A DNA stretch of 64,000 nt, taken from Marvinbryantia formatexigens DSM 14469 (GTDB lineage Bacteria; Bacillota; Clostridia; Lachnospirales; Lachnospiraceae). The notes beneath the pieces are model-generated. The model was not told where the DNA came from, did no database searches, and saw only the letters and a list, made by a program, of their open reading frames with translations. Location: positions 186,001 through 250,000 of the forward strand of contig NZ_CP102268.1 in NCBI RefSeq assembly GCF_025148285.1, in the 5' to 3' direction. Positions 9,135-18,241 of the stretch are shown piece by piece. A program made the position numbers and the translations under genes. The first letter of the stretch is position 1, and every line of letters begins with the position of its first letter.

Positions 9135-10726
9135 GCCATGCCCTCCTCCAGAATCTCATATATTTTTTTCATATCCAGATGTTTTCGCAGCTCCGACGCC
9201 AGAATGTCGTACTGTCTCTCTTTAAAGGCGGCAAAATCCACTGCCGTAATCTGGGAAACGTCCAGTCCTTTCGCCTTTCCGAGCGCCGTCACGACCGCCT
9301 TCGCCACATTCTCGCGGTCAAAGATACCATGCACATAGGTGCCGTACACATTGCCAAGAAAAGCTCCGTCCGGCTTCATCCCCACTGCGCGTCTGCCGCC
9401 CTGTGCGGCGCTCTTTTCCATACCCGCCGCATCTTCCGCGCTATCCTTTGCACCTGCCGAATCTGACCCGGCCGCATAGTTTTCAATCTCTGTCAGTGCG
9501 CTGCAATTCTCTCCAGGCGTTGTCACGCCCATGTGGATTTCGTAGCCGGAGAGAGGCTCCCCGGATAACCCGGCAAGTATTCCACTCACGTTTTCAAAGG
9601 TACCATTCACCCGCGTGCGCGTTTTTTCCCCGGCAAACACAGTTTCCATCGGAAGCAGACCCATGCCGCGCATCGTGCCGCCTCCCTCGACGCCCTGCGG
9701 GTCGCTTAAGCTTTCCCCCAGCATCTGATAGCCGCCGCAGATACCGAAAATCACCTTTCCTGCCGCCGCAGCCTTCAGCACCGCCGCCTCCAGACCACTC
9801 TGGCGCAGCCAGCGCAAATCCTCCATCGTACTCTTCGTTCCCGGAAGAATAATCATGTCGGGATTTTTTAAATCCGATACATTCCCCACATAGCGCAGGG
9901 AAACCCCTTCCATGTTTTCAAATGGATTGAAATCGGTAAAGTTTGCTATCCGCGGCAGCCGGATTACCGCAATATCAATCAGCCCGGCTTCCTGACTGCC
10001 AGAGAAGCGCTCCGTCAGACTGTCTTCATCCTCTACCTGGATGTGCAGATACGGCGCCACGCCCACAACCGGAATCCCGGTGCGTTCCTCCAGCATCCCG
10101 ATGCCCGGATCCAGAATCGTCTTATCGCCGCGGAATTTATTGATGATCAGACCCTTTATCCGCGCCCTCTCTTCCTCCTCCAGCAGCATCACGGTGCCGA
10201 TAAGCTGCGCAAACACGCCGCCGCGGTCGATGTCGCCCACAAGGAGCACCGGCGCATCCGCCAGCTTTGCCATTCCCATGTTTACAATGTCGTCGGCTTT
10301 CAGATTAATCTCCGCCGGACTGCCCGCGCCTTCGATTACAATAATATCGTATTCATCGGACAGCTTCTCAAAAGCCTTCATGATATCGGGAATGAGCTTT
10401 TTCTTATAAGCGAAATATTCCCGCGCTTTCATGTTCCCGATTACCTCGCCGTTTACAATCACCTGGGAGCCCACATCGTTCGTCGGCTTGAGCAGAATCG
10501 GATTCATGGCGACGGACGGAGCAACACCGGCAGCCTCCGCCTGCATCACCTGCGCGCGCCCCATCTCCAGTCCTTCCTCCGTGATATAAGAATTCAGCGC
10601 CATGTTCTGGGACTTAAACGGCGCCACTCTGTAGCCATCCTGTTTAAAAATACGGCAAAGCCCCGCTGTCAGAAGGCTCTTTCCCACATTCGACATCGTG
10701 CCCTGCACCATAATCACCTTTGCCAT
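9131..10726 (-). CDS. cbiP: Adenosylcobyric acid synthase (glutamine-hydrolysing)
   Basis: CbiP amidates the b, d, e and g side chains of adenosylcobyrinate a,c-diamide. The 531-residue protein starts [17 protein letters not shown] (P-loop-like dethiobiotin-synthetase fold). The class I amidotransferase cysteine lies in [13 protein letters not shown] and the histidine in [10 protein letters not shown]. Near residues 415-450 is a low-complexity stretch rich in A, S, G and D that normal CbiP lacks. Its first 29 bases are duplicated at 11663-11691, beyond the inserted toxin-antitoxin genes; the AGGAGC ribosome binding site now comes from the inserted DNA. Confidence 0.95.
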   Translation of the reverse strand: MAKVIMVQGTMSNVGKSLLTAGLCRIFKQDGYRVAPFKSQNMALNSYITEEGLEMGRAQVMQAEAAGVAPSVAMNPILLKPTNDVGSQVIVNGEVIGNMKAREYFAYKKKLIPDIMKAFEKLSDEYDIIVIEGAGSPAEINLKADDIVNMGMAKLADAPVLLVGDIDRGGVFAQLIGTVMLLEEEERARIKGLIINKFRGDKTILDPGIGMLEERTGIPVVGVAPYLHIQVEDEDSLTERFSGSQEAGLIDIAVIRLPRIANFTDFNPFENMEGVSLRYVGNVSDLKNPDMIILPGTKSTMEDLRWLRQSGLEAAVLKAAAAGKVIFGICGGYQMLGESLSDPQGVEGGGTMRGMGLLPMETVFAGEKTRTRVNGTFENVSGILAGLSGEPLSGYEIHMGVTTPGENCSALTEIENYAAGSDSAGAKDSAEDAAGMEKSAAQGGRRAVGMKPDGAFLGNVYGTYVHGIFDRENVAKAVVTALGKAKGLDVSQITAVDFAAFKERQYDILASELRKHLDMKKIYEILEEGMA

Positions 10727-10728
10727 AA
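10700..10728. repeat. 29-bp direct repeat, cbiP-proximal copy
   Basis: Identical over 29 bases to 11663-11691. This copy is the working start of cbiP (codons for MAKVIMVQG). Together the copies flank the 934-bp toxin-antitoxin insert. Confidence 0.9.
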
Positions 10729-10736
10729 CTGCTCCT

Positions 10737-11321
10737 TTAAAAAAATTGAAAAAGCTGAATGTATTTTATCTTATCCGGTGCCGCATACCTTTCGCTAAAC
10801 GGCATAAACCCGTTTTGCCCGTCCTGATAAAATCTCAGCAGTCCGGGCTTGTCCTCACATTCCAGAAAAACAATCCCGCCGCCAATATCATGCCGGACCT
10901 TTACCAGTATTTCAAACGCCGCATCTATCAGGGCATTTCCTGTGATACTGTTCTCCATACCAGGCGCGTAATTCTTTCCAAGCTGCGCAATCAGAAACGC
11001 CGATACCGTATAACTGTCTGATGAAGCATCCAGCACGGCATATCTGTTTATTTTTCTGCGCTTCGCGCCGGAAAGCCCTTCGTTGCTGATTTCTATCGCC
11101 TTGTGCGCCAGTGCAAACACTGCTGCTATAAGATTATCTTCATCTATAATCAGATAGGTGACGGAAATCTTTTTTCTGGCAAAATCGTAGGCATTTTCCC
11201 GGACAAAATGCTGCAGTTCCTTATTTCTCGGACAGAAAAAACCGGAGAGAAGGACTTTTAAATTTTTCTCCCCGATTACATCCGCCATATCCAGAATATT
11301 CGCTATCCTGTACTCAGCCAT
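10737..11321 (-). CDS. GNAT-family acetyltransferase, probable type II toxin
   Basis: A 194-residue single-domain protein. The segment [13 protein letters not shown] resembles the acetyl-CoA pyrophosphate loop of GNAT enzymes, and LIDAAFEIL...[15 protein letters not shown]...FYQDGQNGF is typical of Firmicutes GNATs paired with a tiny upstream gene. Known relatives (TacT/AtaT type) acetylate aminoacyl-tRNA and stop translation; activity here is inferred. It overlaps the upstream small gene by 8 bases, the usual antitoxin-toxin coupling. The pair interrupts the cobD-cbiP junction, and the GC content is visibly lower than its neighbours, which suggests transfer. Confidence 0.72.
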   Translation of the reverse strand: MAEYRIANILDMADVIGEKNLKVLLSGFFCPRNKELQHFVRENAYDFARKKISVTYLIIDEDNLIAAVFALAHKAIEISNEGLSGAKRRKINRYAVLDASSDSYTVSAFLIAQLGKNYAPGMENSITGNALIDAAFEILVKVRHDIGGGIVFLECEDKPGLLRFYQDGQNGFMPFSERYAAPDKIKYIQLFQFF

Positions 11322-11502
11322 TATCCGGAAACCTCTTTTCCATAAACTTTCTGATATCGTTTCTATCTGTCAGAAGAAATTTTCCCTGCACAGATGGTTT
11401 CCTTTCCGGCTTATCTTCGGATGCAGCCAGCGCATCAATAAATGCTGCAGCTTTTTTCGGGTCACTGATTTTTATTTTTGCAAATATACTTGATGTAGCC
11501 AT
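11314..11502 (-). CDS. Small antitoxin-like partner of the GNAT protein
   Basis: A 62-residue protein starting MATSSIFAKIKISDP, with a perfect GGAGGTG ribosome binding site; a longer frame to 11529 is not needed. Residues 13-24 (DPKKAAAFIDAL) and the basic C-terminal half look like a small DNA- or toxin-binding antitoxin. The stop overlaps the toxin start by 8 bases. No named family is recognised; the role is inferred from size, order, coupling and its own strong promoter. Confidence 0.62.
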   Translation of the reverse strand: MATSSIFAKIKISDPKKAAAFIDALAASEDKPERKPSVQGKFLLTDRNDIRKFMEKRFPDNG

Positions 11503-11554
11503 AATCACACCTCCATAAACCACACACATCAGTCAGAAACATTCTCTTTTCTAT

Positions 11555-11583
11555 AGAATAACACGGTTTTTTCGGTTTGTCTA
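11555..11583 (-). promoter_or_regulatory. Promoter of the toxin-antitoxin pair
   Basis: Minus-strand -35 TAGACA (11578-11583) and -10 TATTCT (11555-11560) are separated by exactly 17 bases and lie about 50 bases before the antitoxin start. The surrounding 100 bases are AT-rich, unlike the cbi genes. Transcription from here would read into cbiP and the genes beyond. Confidence 0.7.
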
Positions 11584-11662
11584 CATTGTTTTTGATTTTT
11601 CTATATATTTTTTGTTACTTCCTATTTTGACGATGATTCACTTGTGACATGCTGCTTTTTCA

Positions 11663-11691
11663 GCCCTGCACCATAATCACCTTTGCCATAA
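11663..11691. repeat. 29-bp direct repeat, cobD-proximal copy
   Basis: Perfect copy of 10700-10728. It overlaps the last codons and stop of cobD, so in the ancestral operon cbiP started inside the cobD end. This copy is a vestigial cbiP start that leads nowhere. Confidence 0.9.
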
Positions 11692-12717
11692 TGCCATCAC
11701 CCTTATCAGTTCTTCGTTTTCTTCATGCGTGCGCACAGCGATCCGGTAGTAACCTTCTGTAAGTCCCCGGTAATTTGCGCAGTCCCGGATTAAGATGCCC
11801 TCTGACCTGCATTTTTCTGAAAGTCCGGGTGCTCCGCTAAAAAACAGAAAATTCGCCGCCGAATCGTATACCCGGAAGCCCAGCTCCGTCAGCTTTTCAC
11901 GCAGCCAGGCGCGCTCCTGTCCGACCAGCGCTCTCGCCTGCTCTACATATTCTGTTTCCTTCAGCGCCGCCACACCTGCCATCTGCGCCGGAAGAGAGAC
12001 GCTCCAGGGCTGACGGTTCAGCTCCATGCGCGCAAGCAGCGCTTCATCCGCGCAAAGCCCGTAACCAAGGCGCAGCCCCGCCATCGCATACGTTTTTGTA
12101 AAAGCTTTCAGCAGAAAAAGCTGCGGATTTTCCTGCAGAAGCATATTAAAATCACTCTCCCGCGGCTTATCCAGAAAATCCAGGAAGCAGACGTCCAGGA
12201 CCATGCGGATATGCTTCTCCTGGCAGACCGCCAGAATGCGCTCCAGCAGCGGGCGCGGTATCTGCACGCCGGTCGGATTATTGGGATTGCAGAGAAACAC
12301 CATATCCAGCTCTGCCGTCAGGCAGTCCAGATAATCCTCCCCGATAGCAAAGCCGTCGGCTTCCCGCAGCTCATAAAAGCGGATATCGCAGCCCTGCGCC
12401 GAAAGCGCCTGTTCATATTCGGCAAATCCGGGAGAGACCAGCAGCGCCCTGCGGGGCTTTTCCGCCGCCGTCAGAGAAAAAATAAGCTCCGCCGCGCCGT
12501 TTCCGCAGATAATCTGCTCTGCAGGCACCTGTTCTCTTTCCGAAAGCGCCATGCGAAGTCCGCTGCAGTGCACATCCGGATAATTTGCCGAACGCCGCAC
12601 GCCCTCACAGGCCGCCGCCGCCACCCGCTCCGGCATTCCAAGCGGGTTTAAGTTCGCAGAAAAATCAATACGGCAGGAAGATGTATAAATATCCCCGCCA
12701 TGCTGATGCTTTTGCAT
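11677..12717 (-). CDS. cobD: L-threonine-O-3-phosphate decarboxylase (CobD-type PLP enzyme)
   Basis: CobD makes (R)-1-aminopropan-2-ol phosphate, the nucleotide-loop linker joined to adenosylcobyric acid by CbiB. The 346-residue fold-type I PLP protein resembles histidinol-phosphate aminotransferase. It has FSANLNPLGMPE at the start, CNPNNPTG, and the pyridoxal lysine in LKAFTKTYAMAGLRLGYG. Context beside cbiB and cbiP favours CobD over HisC. Its 3' end contains the extra copy of the cbiP start created by the toxin-antitoxin insertion, but the reading frame is intact. Confidence 0.88.
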   Translation of the reverse strand: MQKHQHGGDIYTSSCRIDFSANLNPLGMPERVAAAACEGVRRSANYPDVHCSGLRMALSEREQVPAEQIICGNGAAELIFSLTAAEKPRRALLVSPGFAEYEQALSAQGCDIRFYELREADGFAIGEDYLDCLTAELDMVFLCNPNNPTGVQIPRPLLERILAVCQEKHIRMVLDVCFLDFLDKPRESDFNMLLQENPQLFLLKAFTKTYAMAGLRLGYGLCADEALLARMELNRQPWSVSLPAQMAGVAALKETEYVEQARALVGQERAWLREKLTELGFRVYDSAANFLFFSGAPGLSEKCRSEGILIRDCANYRGLTEGYYRIAVRTHEENEELIRVMALWQR

Positions 12718-12739
12718 AGTTACCTTTCCTCCATCCTGC

Positions 12740-13789
12740 TTACAGACATATGCATATCCATTTTACCGCCGCCATAAATACCAGCGCCAGCACCGCCGTC
12801 ATATACAGCAGACGGTTTGCGCGCACGATATCCTCCGTCTCGATGGGGCGGATATCATCCCCAATCGTCTCCTTCACATGAAGCACGCCAAAATACCAGG
12901 CGTCCCCCGCGAGCTGCACATCAAGCGCTCCCGCCATCACCGCCTCCGTCTGGGCGGAATTGGGGCTTGCATGGCGCAGACGGTCCCGCCGGAAAATCCG
13001 CCAGGCATTTTTTGCATCCATGCGAAGCAAAAAGGACGCTGCAATCATAAACAGCGCAGACAGGCGCGCCGGCAGAAAGTTTACCACATCATCCAGCTTC
13101 GCCGCGAATCTGCCAAAATAAAGATAGCGGTCATTTTTATATCCGAGCATGGAATCCATCGTATTAATCGCCTTATAAAAAAAGCCAAGCACCGCGCCGC
13201 CGATTGCCATATAAAACATGGGGGCAATCACGCCGTCCGACGTATTTTCCGCCACGGTCTCCACCGCCGCCTTCGTCACGCCCGCGGCGTCCAGATTCTC
13301 CGTATCGCGGCCAACAATCATCGAAACCGCTTTCCGGGCGCCCTTTATATCGTTTTTCTGCAGTACGCGGTATACCTTCATGCTCTCGTCCCGCAGGGAT
13401 TTTGTCGCCAGAAGCTGCCAGCAGAGCAGGCTCTCAATCACCAGGCGCAGATAAGGATGCACCATCTGCGCAGCAAGCAGCAGAAGGAGCGGAACGCCTG
13501 CCGAAATCAGGACAACGCAGACCGCAAGCAGCGTCCCGGCTGCAAATTCCCGTTTATGAAATTTTTCTTCAAGAAGCGCCCGGTCAGCCGATTTTCCCTG
13601 CGTAAAACGAATGATTTTCGGATTTTTTTCCGTCTCCGCCGGAACTACCTTAAACAGCCTCCGCAAAAGTTTCTCCAGCGCCGCGATCAGATTTCCAATC
13701 ATGCGGATGGGATGATAAATCCACGCGGGGTCGCCCAGCAGCAGATCCAGCAGAAAACCGGCCAGAAGCGCCAGCAGTGATAACCTCAT
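12740..13789 (-). CDS. cbiB: Adenosylcobinamide-phosphate synthase
   Basis: This membrane protein attaches aminopropanol phosphate to adenosylcobyric acid. The 349 residues start with a hydrophobic helix, then the family motif LLGDPAWIYHPIRMIG. Further motifs are DTENLDAAGVTKAAVETVAENTSDG, INTMDSMLGYKNDRY and HASPNSAQTEAVMAGAL. Several further hydrophobic helices follow, including one at the C-terminus. Residues 45-80 form a charged insert that shorter homologues lack. It lies 10 bases from cbiA upstream and 22 from cobD downstream. Confidence 0.95.
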   Translation of the reverse strand: MRLSLLALLAGFLLDLLLGDPAWIYHPIRMIGNLIAALEKLLRRLFKVVPAETEKNPKIIRFTQGKSADRALLEEKFHKREFAAGTLLAVCVVLISAGVPLLLLLAAQMVHPYLRLVIESLLCWQLLATKSLRDESMKVYRVLQKNDIKGARKAVSMIVGRDTENLDAAGVTKAAVETVAENTSDGVIAPMFYMAIGGAVLGFFYKAINTMDSMLGYKNDRYLYFGRFAAKLDDVVNFLPARLSALFMIAASFLLRMDAKNAWRIFRRDRLRHASPNSAQTEAVMAGALDVQLAGDAWYFGVLHVKETIGDDIRPIETEDIVRANRLLYMTAVLALVFMAAVKWICICL

Positions 13790-13799
13790 TTTTCCTACC

Positions 13800-15383
13800 T
13801 CACCTGATTTTTTTTAAGCCGCTCCCGCTTTTGGGGAGCAGACGCCGCCGGTATCCGGCGCATTTTTTCACAAACTCCTCCGCTATCTGCGGACAGGAAT
13901 AGTAATACAGATGCGGAAAGCCCGCCAGCAGCGTGTCCGTGCGGTGCATACACCGCCAGCTCCTTTTGCGCAGCGGCTTGCGCGCAAGAAAAGCACCGCC
14001 ATTGTCCGTACTGTCAAAATAGTGGAACTCGTGCCCGCGGATTTTTATGTCGCGCAGCCCGTCCGCATTCCCGGCAGCAGCTTCTTCCCGCAGTCTGTCT
14101 GCGTTCCCGGAAGCCGCTTCTTCCAGCGGTCTGTCCGCATTCCCATCGGATGCTTCCTCCTGCGATCTGTCCGCATCCCCGGCAGGCGCCTCCGCCAGCT
14201 CCACATATCCGAAGCGCGTCAGTCTGTCCGTGCGGTAAGCCTGCGCGTCTATCACGCCCGCCATTTTCCACGCCCGTTTTTCCATGTCCTCCATCGTGCG
14301 GTGCAGATACATAAATCCGCCGCACTCCGCCATACAGGGCATTCCGCCGGTTATTTTGGCGCGGACATCCTCCAGCATCGCCGTATTTCCGGAGAGCTGC
14401 TCTGCATACAGCTCCGGATAACCGCCGTACAAAAGCACCCCGTCCGCCTCCGCCGGAATCTCCCGGTCATGTATCGGGGAGAATTCCACAATTCGTGCGC
14501 CGCACTCCCGCAGAAGCTGCAGATTGTCCTCATAAATAAAGCAGAACGCCTCATCGCGCGCCACGGCAATCGTGACAGGAGCGCGCTCCGCTGCCGTGTT
14601 CTTTTGCCGCGCCGCACCTTCCGCCGTGTTCTTTTGCCGCGCTGCACCCTCCGGCGCATCTTTTCCCTGCGGCAGCGGTCCCGCCGATGCCGCCAGCTCC
14701 AGAAGTCTGTCAATAGCGAGGCTTTCCTCCAGCACCTGCGCCAGCTTCTGCAGCTTTTCCTCCAGGCGCTCCACTTCGTCCGGCATCACCAGCCCCAGGT
14801 GCCGGCTCTCAATCAGACAGTCCGTCACCTTCGGAACGTAGCCGTACACGCGCACGCCAAGCTCCTCCTCAATTCTCTGCCTGATTTCCGGATAAAGCCC
14901 GGCGGACATCTGGTTTAAAATCACCCCGCGGATACGGCTGTCGCCGCGGTATTCCAGAAATCCCTTAATGTACGCAAGGACCGACAGGCTCATCCCCCTG
15001 GTATTGACAATCAGTACCGCCGGCGTCTCCGTCACCCGCGCCAGGTCATAGGCGCTCGCCGTATCAGAAATACCGCCAAGCCCGTCGTAATACCCCATGA
15101 CGCCCTCCATGACCGAAATATCCGCTCCGGCGGCATTTTTTGCAAACAGATACCGCGTCGTCTCCTCCCCGGTAAAAAAGGTATCCAGATTCCGCGCCTT
15201 CGTCTTCAGCACCTTTTCATGGAACATCGGGTCAATATAATCGGGTCCGCACTTAAAGGACGCCGCCGTCAGGGAACGGTTCTTCAGCGCCTGCAGCAAT
15301 CCGCAGGTAATCAGCGTTTTTCCGCTTCCGCTCGCACCCGCTGTCAGAAGCAGGCGCGGATATATTTTCTGATTATCTTCCAA
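13800..15383 (-). CDS. cbiA: Cobyrinate a,c-diamide synthase
   Basis: CbiA amidates the a and c carboxylates using glutamine and ATP. The 527-residue protein starts with the P-loop LTAGASGSGKTLITCGLL; the amidotransferase cysteine is in MAECGGFMYLH and the histidine in GHEFHYFDS. Relatives are about 450 residues; the excess comes from two repeat insertions. One, near residue 245, is a twice-repeated EGAARQKNTA. The other, near residues 395-440, is about 3.5 copies of a 12-residue GNADR..EEA unit. Both are in frame and probably form flexible loops. Confidence 0.94.
   Translation of the reverse strand: MEDNQKIYPRLLLTAGASGSGKTLITCGLLQALKNRSLTAASFKCGPDYIDPMFHEKVLKTKARNLDTFFTGEETTRYLFAKNAAGADISVMEGVMGYYDGLGGISDTASAYDLARVTETPAVLIVNTRGMSLSVLAYIKGFLEYRGDSRIRGVILNQMSAGLYPEIRQRIEEELGVRVYGYVPKVTDCLIESRHLGLVMPDEVERLEEKLQKLAQVLEESLAIDRLLELAASAGPLPQGKDAPEGAARQKNTAEGAARQKNTAAERAPVTIAVARDEAFCFIYEDNLQLLRECGARIVEFSPIHDREIPAEADGVLLYGGYPELYAEQLSGNTAMLEDVRAKITGGMPCMAECGGFMYLHRTMEDMEKRAWKMAGVIDAQAYRTDRLTRFGYVELAEAPAGDADRSQEEASDGNADRPLEEAASGNADRLREEAAAGNADGLRDIKIRGHEFHYFDSTDNGGAFLARKPLRKRSWRCMHRTDTLLAGFPHLYYYSCPQIAEEFVKKCAGYRRRLLPKSGSGLKKIR
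14057..14200. repeat. In-frame 36-bp minisatellite inside cbiA
   Basis: About 3.5 imperfect copies of a 36-bp unit, seen on the plus strand as repeated TCTGTCCGCATTCCC followed by CTTCTTCC. They encode a repeated GNADR-x2-EEA acidic segment between the CbiA synthetase body and the amidotransferase histidine region. Confidence 0.8.
14590..14651. repeat. In-frame 30-bp direct repeat inside cbiA
   Basis: Two adjacent 30-bp copies containing GTGTTCTTTTGCCGCGC encode a doubled ten-residue EGAARQKNTA segment. Confidence 0.8.
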
Positions 15384-15471
15384 AATGTAAAACCTGCCTT
15401 TCCATCCCGTCAGCCCTAACCTGCCGCACTTTGCGGCATCCGCAGGGCTCTTCGTCCTCCGGAAGCTGCGC

Positions 15472-17517
15472 TTACAGCTTTCCCGTATCCGCCGCCTCCA
15501 CAGAAACAGTGCCGGTCATCCCGCCGTCCGCCGCGGGAGATTTTCCGCTGCAGGAAATAATATAAACCGGATTCTGCCCCATCATCATATGATAGCTTCC
15601 GACCTCTTTTGCGCGCGCAGCGGATACGGTAACAATATCGGTATCCGTCACCGGCAGCGCCCGCAGGCACTCCAGCGCCTCCGCCACGGTCTCCAGCGCA
15701 ATGCAGTTGATCACGATGCGCACGGACGGATTTTTCTTTAGAACCGCCTCCAGGATTTCCCGGAGATTTCCGGAGGACCCGCCGATAAATACGTGCGTCG
15801 GCGCGGGCAGCGTCTCCAGCGCCTCCGGCGCCAGCCCGGCAATCACGGTAAGATTATCCGCGGCAAATTTCTGCTGGTTTTCCAGAATCAGCGCTGCCGC
15901 CTCCGGCTTCTTTTCGATAGCGTACACCTGTCCGTCCGCCACCTGCAGCGCCGCCTCTATGGAAACAGAGCCGGTGCCCGCTCCCACATCATAGACAACA
16001 GAATCCGCGCACAGACGCAGCTTCGACAGCGAAACGATGCGCACCTCGCATTTTGTCATCGGCACAGCGCCGCGCAGAAATGCCTCATCCTCTATGCCGT
16101 GCGTGACAACCGGATGCGCATTTTCATTTTCTATCAGCACCACACAGAGATCCCGGAAGTTTTCCTTTGCAAGCTCCCCGGCTGTTCCCGTGCGGATTTT
16201 CTCCCCAAGATAGGACAGATCCTCACCGACCGTCACGCGCACATCCGCCATTTTATAATGTACCAGCTTTTCCAGCAGGCGGCACAGACTCTCGCCCTTT
16301 CCCACCAGAGAGAACACCTTTTTATGGGATTTTACCGCCGCAATGATATTCGTATCCCGTCCGTGCAGGCTTACCAGCTTTGCGTCCTCCCAGGGAATCC
16401 GCAGCTTCGCGCACAGACTGACAACCGAAGAGATTCCCGGATATACCGACAGCTCCTCACCGGCAAAGACCTCATACAGCTTTTTGGCGCCGCTGTAAAA
16501 GCCGACATCGCCCGACTGCAGCAATGCAATCTTTTCATATTCCGGATGGGCATCCACATACGCGCGGATTTCCTGCGGCTGATAAGATACAAACTGCGCC
16601 TTTAAAAGGCCGTCGAAGCCCTCCAGCATCCGCTTTGCGCCCACGAGAAGCTCTGCTTCCTCACACGCCTTCTGCGCCTCGACCGTCATCCCGTCTCTGG
16701 CACCCATGCCGGTCCCCACAATGAAAATATGACGTCTGGGCGTCACCTGCAGCTTTTCCAGCAACAGGGAGCGCACCTGCAGCGGCGTCATACCTTCCTC
16801 CTCCGGCGGACGACCGATAAGCACCACCCGCGCGCCCGCCCTCTGCGCCGCACGGATTTTTTCCTCAAAACCGCCGGTCTTTCCAGACTCCTTCGTCACC
16901 ATCCACTTCGCGTCAAACTGCCGCAGCATCGCCGCGTTCAAATCCTCCGAGAACGGTCCCTGCATACAGATAAGATGCTTTCCGGCAATCCCAAGCTGCG
17001 CGCACACTTCAACAGACTCCGGCGCAGAAAGCACCCGCGCATATACGCGCTCCGAAAAATCCGGCAGCTCCGTATATTTTGCCAGCTCCCTGCTCCCGGT
17101 CGTCACAAGGATATTTCCATCGGTTCCCTTCAAAAACTCCACGGCTTCCTGCACAGAATCCACAACGACCATATCGCTGCCCGCCGCCGGACTGCTCTCT
17201 CTTCTCAGCCGGATGTAAACAGCGCCGCTTACCCTGCACGCCGCCCGGATATTTGCCGAGACCTCCGCCGCATACGGATGTGTGGCGTCCACCACAAGAA
17301 CGTCATCCCCATTCTGCTCTGCCAGCTCCTCCATCAGCGCGCACATCGCCTCCGCCGACAGTCTTCCCGCATGGACAGTGCGGTACGCATCCTCGCCGAG
17401 AAGCTGCCCACCGTATTCCGTCGCCACGCAGACCTCCGTCTTTATTTTCTGGCGGCTTAAATACTCCGCCAGCTCACGCCCTTCTGTCGTGCCTGCAAAA
17501 ATAAGTATCTTATACAT
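15472..17517 (-). CDS. cbiJ-cbiE-cbiT: Triple fusion CbiJ (CobK) - CbiE - CbiT
   Basis: A 681-residue protein with three corrinoid enzymes in series. Residues 1-255 are the precorrin-6A reductase (ILIFAGTTEGRELAEYL; DATHPYAAEVSANIR). Residues 260-470 are the CbiE C5-methylase (FIVGTGMGARDGMT). Residues 485-665 are the CbiT C15-methylase/decarboxylase (VYDVGAGTGSVSIEAAL). They catalyse consecutive mid-pathway steps, so fusion may channel unstable intermediates. The C-terminal 25 residues are low complexity. CbiE-CbiT fusions are common (CobL-like); the three-part form is less usual. It overlaps cbiH by 8 bases. Confidence 0.93.
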   Translation of the reverse strand: MYKILIFAGTTEGRELAEYLSRQKIKTEVCVATEYGGQLLGEDAYRTVHAGRLSAEAMCALMEELAEQNGDDVLVVDATHPYAAEVSANIRAACRVSGAVYIRLRRESSPAAGSDMVVVDSVQEAVEFLKGTDGNILVTTGSRELAKYTELPDFSERVYARVLSAPESVEVCAQLGIAGKHLICMQGPFSEDLNAAMLRQFDAKWMVTKESGKTGGFEEKIRAAQRAGARVVLIGRPPEEEGMTPLQVRSLLLEKLQVTPRRHIFIVGTGMGARDGMTVEAQKACEEAELLVGAKRMLEGFDGLLKAQFVSYQPQEIRAYVDAHPEYEKIALLQSGDVGFYSGAKKLYEVFAGEELSVYPGISSVVSLCAKLRIPWEDAKLVSLHGRDTNIIAAVKSHKKVFSLVGKGESLCRLLEKLVHYKMADVRVTVGEDLSYLGEKIRTGTAGELAKENFRDLCVVLIENENAHPVVTHGIEDEAFLRGAVPMTKCEVRIVSLSKLRLCADSVVYDVGAGTGSVSIEAALQVADGQVYAIEKKPEAAALILENQQKFAADNLTVIAGLAPEALETLPAPTHVFIGGSSGNLREILEAVLKKNPSVRIVINCIALETVAEALECLRALPVTDTDIVTVSAARAKEVGSYHMMMGQNPVYIISCSGKSPAADGGMTGTVSVEAADTGKL

Positions 17518-18241
17518 TCCGGTACCCTCTTGGCGTCACCATTTTCCCGCCGATTTCCTTTGTCTGGGAGTTGCCGATAAATACAGTCGTAAACATGTCA
17601 GTCTGCGTATCCCGCAGCTCCAGAAGCGTCAGCACACGGCAGCTTTCGCCGTCCCGCCCGATATTGCTGACAATTCCGCAGACCGTCTCCGGCGCTTTGT
17701 GGCGCAGCATCAGATCACACGCCCGCTTTAAATAATCCGCGCGCTTTTTGCTGGACGGATTGTACAGACAGATAACAAAATCCGCCTCCGCCGCCAGAAG
17801 AAGCCGCTTTTCAATTTTCTCCCACGGCGTCAGCAGATCGCTCAGACTGATTACCGCAAAATCATGAATCAGAGGCGCTCCCAGCACAGCCGCTCCGCCG
17901 GTCGCCGCCGTAACACCCGGTATGACCTCCACCTCGATCTCCGGATAAGCGGCGCCGATCTCCAGCATCAGCCCGGACATTCCGTACACGCCAGCGTCCC
18001 CGCTGCATATCATCGCCACATTTTTCCCCTTCTTCGCCTCCTCAAAAGCAAGGCGGCAGCGCTCCGCCTCCTTTGTCATCGGTGTCGTCAGAAATTCCTT
18101 ATCCGCAAAATGTTCTTTTACAAGCTCCACATATACTGTATAGCCAACAATGGTATCGCACGCACGCAGCGCATCCGCAGCGCGCATGGTCATCTGCTCA
18201 TACTGTCCCGGACCGATGCCGACCACATATATTTTACTCAA
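17510..18241 (-). CDS. cbiH: Cobalt-precorrin-3 C17-methyltransferase
   Basis: CbiH methylates C17 and contracts the ring. I place the start at a TTG (18241) inside the cbiG end, with GGAG eight bases upstream, giving the family start (M)SKIYVVGIGPGQYEQM and 243 residues. The upstream in-frame ATG at 18274 would add residues that relatives lack. SAM-binding features include CSGDAGVYGMSG and VIPGVTAATGGAAVLGAP. It overlaps cbiG by 8 bases and cbiJET by 8. Confidence 0.94.
   Translation of the reverse strand: MSKIYVVGIGPGQYEQMTMRAADALRACDTIVGYTVYVELVKEHFADKEFLTTPMTKEAERCRLAFEEAKKGKNVAMICSGDAGVYGMSGLMLEIGAAYPEIEVEVIPGVTAATGGAAVLGAPLIHDFAVISLSDLLTPWEKIEKRLLLAAEADFVICLYNPSSKKRADYLKRACDLMLRHKAPETVCGIVSNIGRDGESCRVLTLLELRDTQTDMFTTVFIGNSQTKEIGGKMVTPRGYRNV

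Noticed and set aside
11314-11529. Longer 71-residue antitoxin start
   Set aside because: The ATG at 11502 has a perfect GGAGGTG site; the upstream ATG has none.
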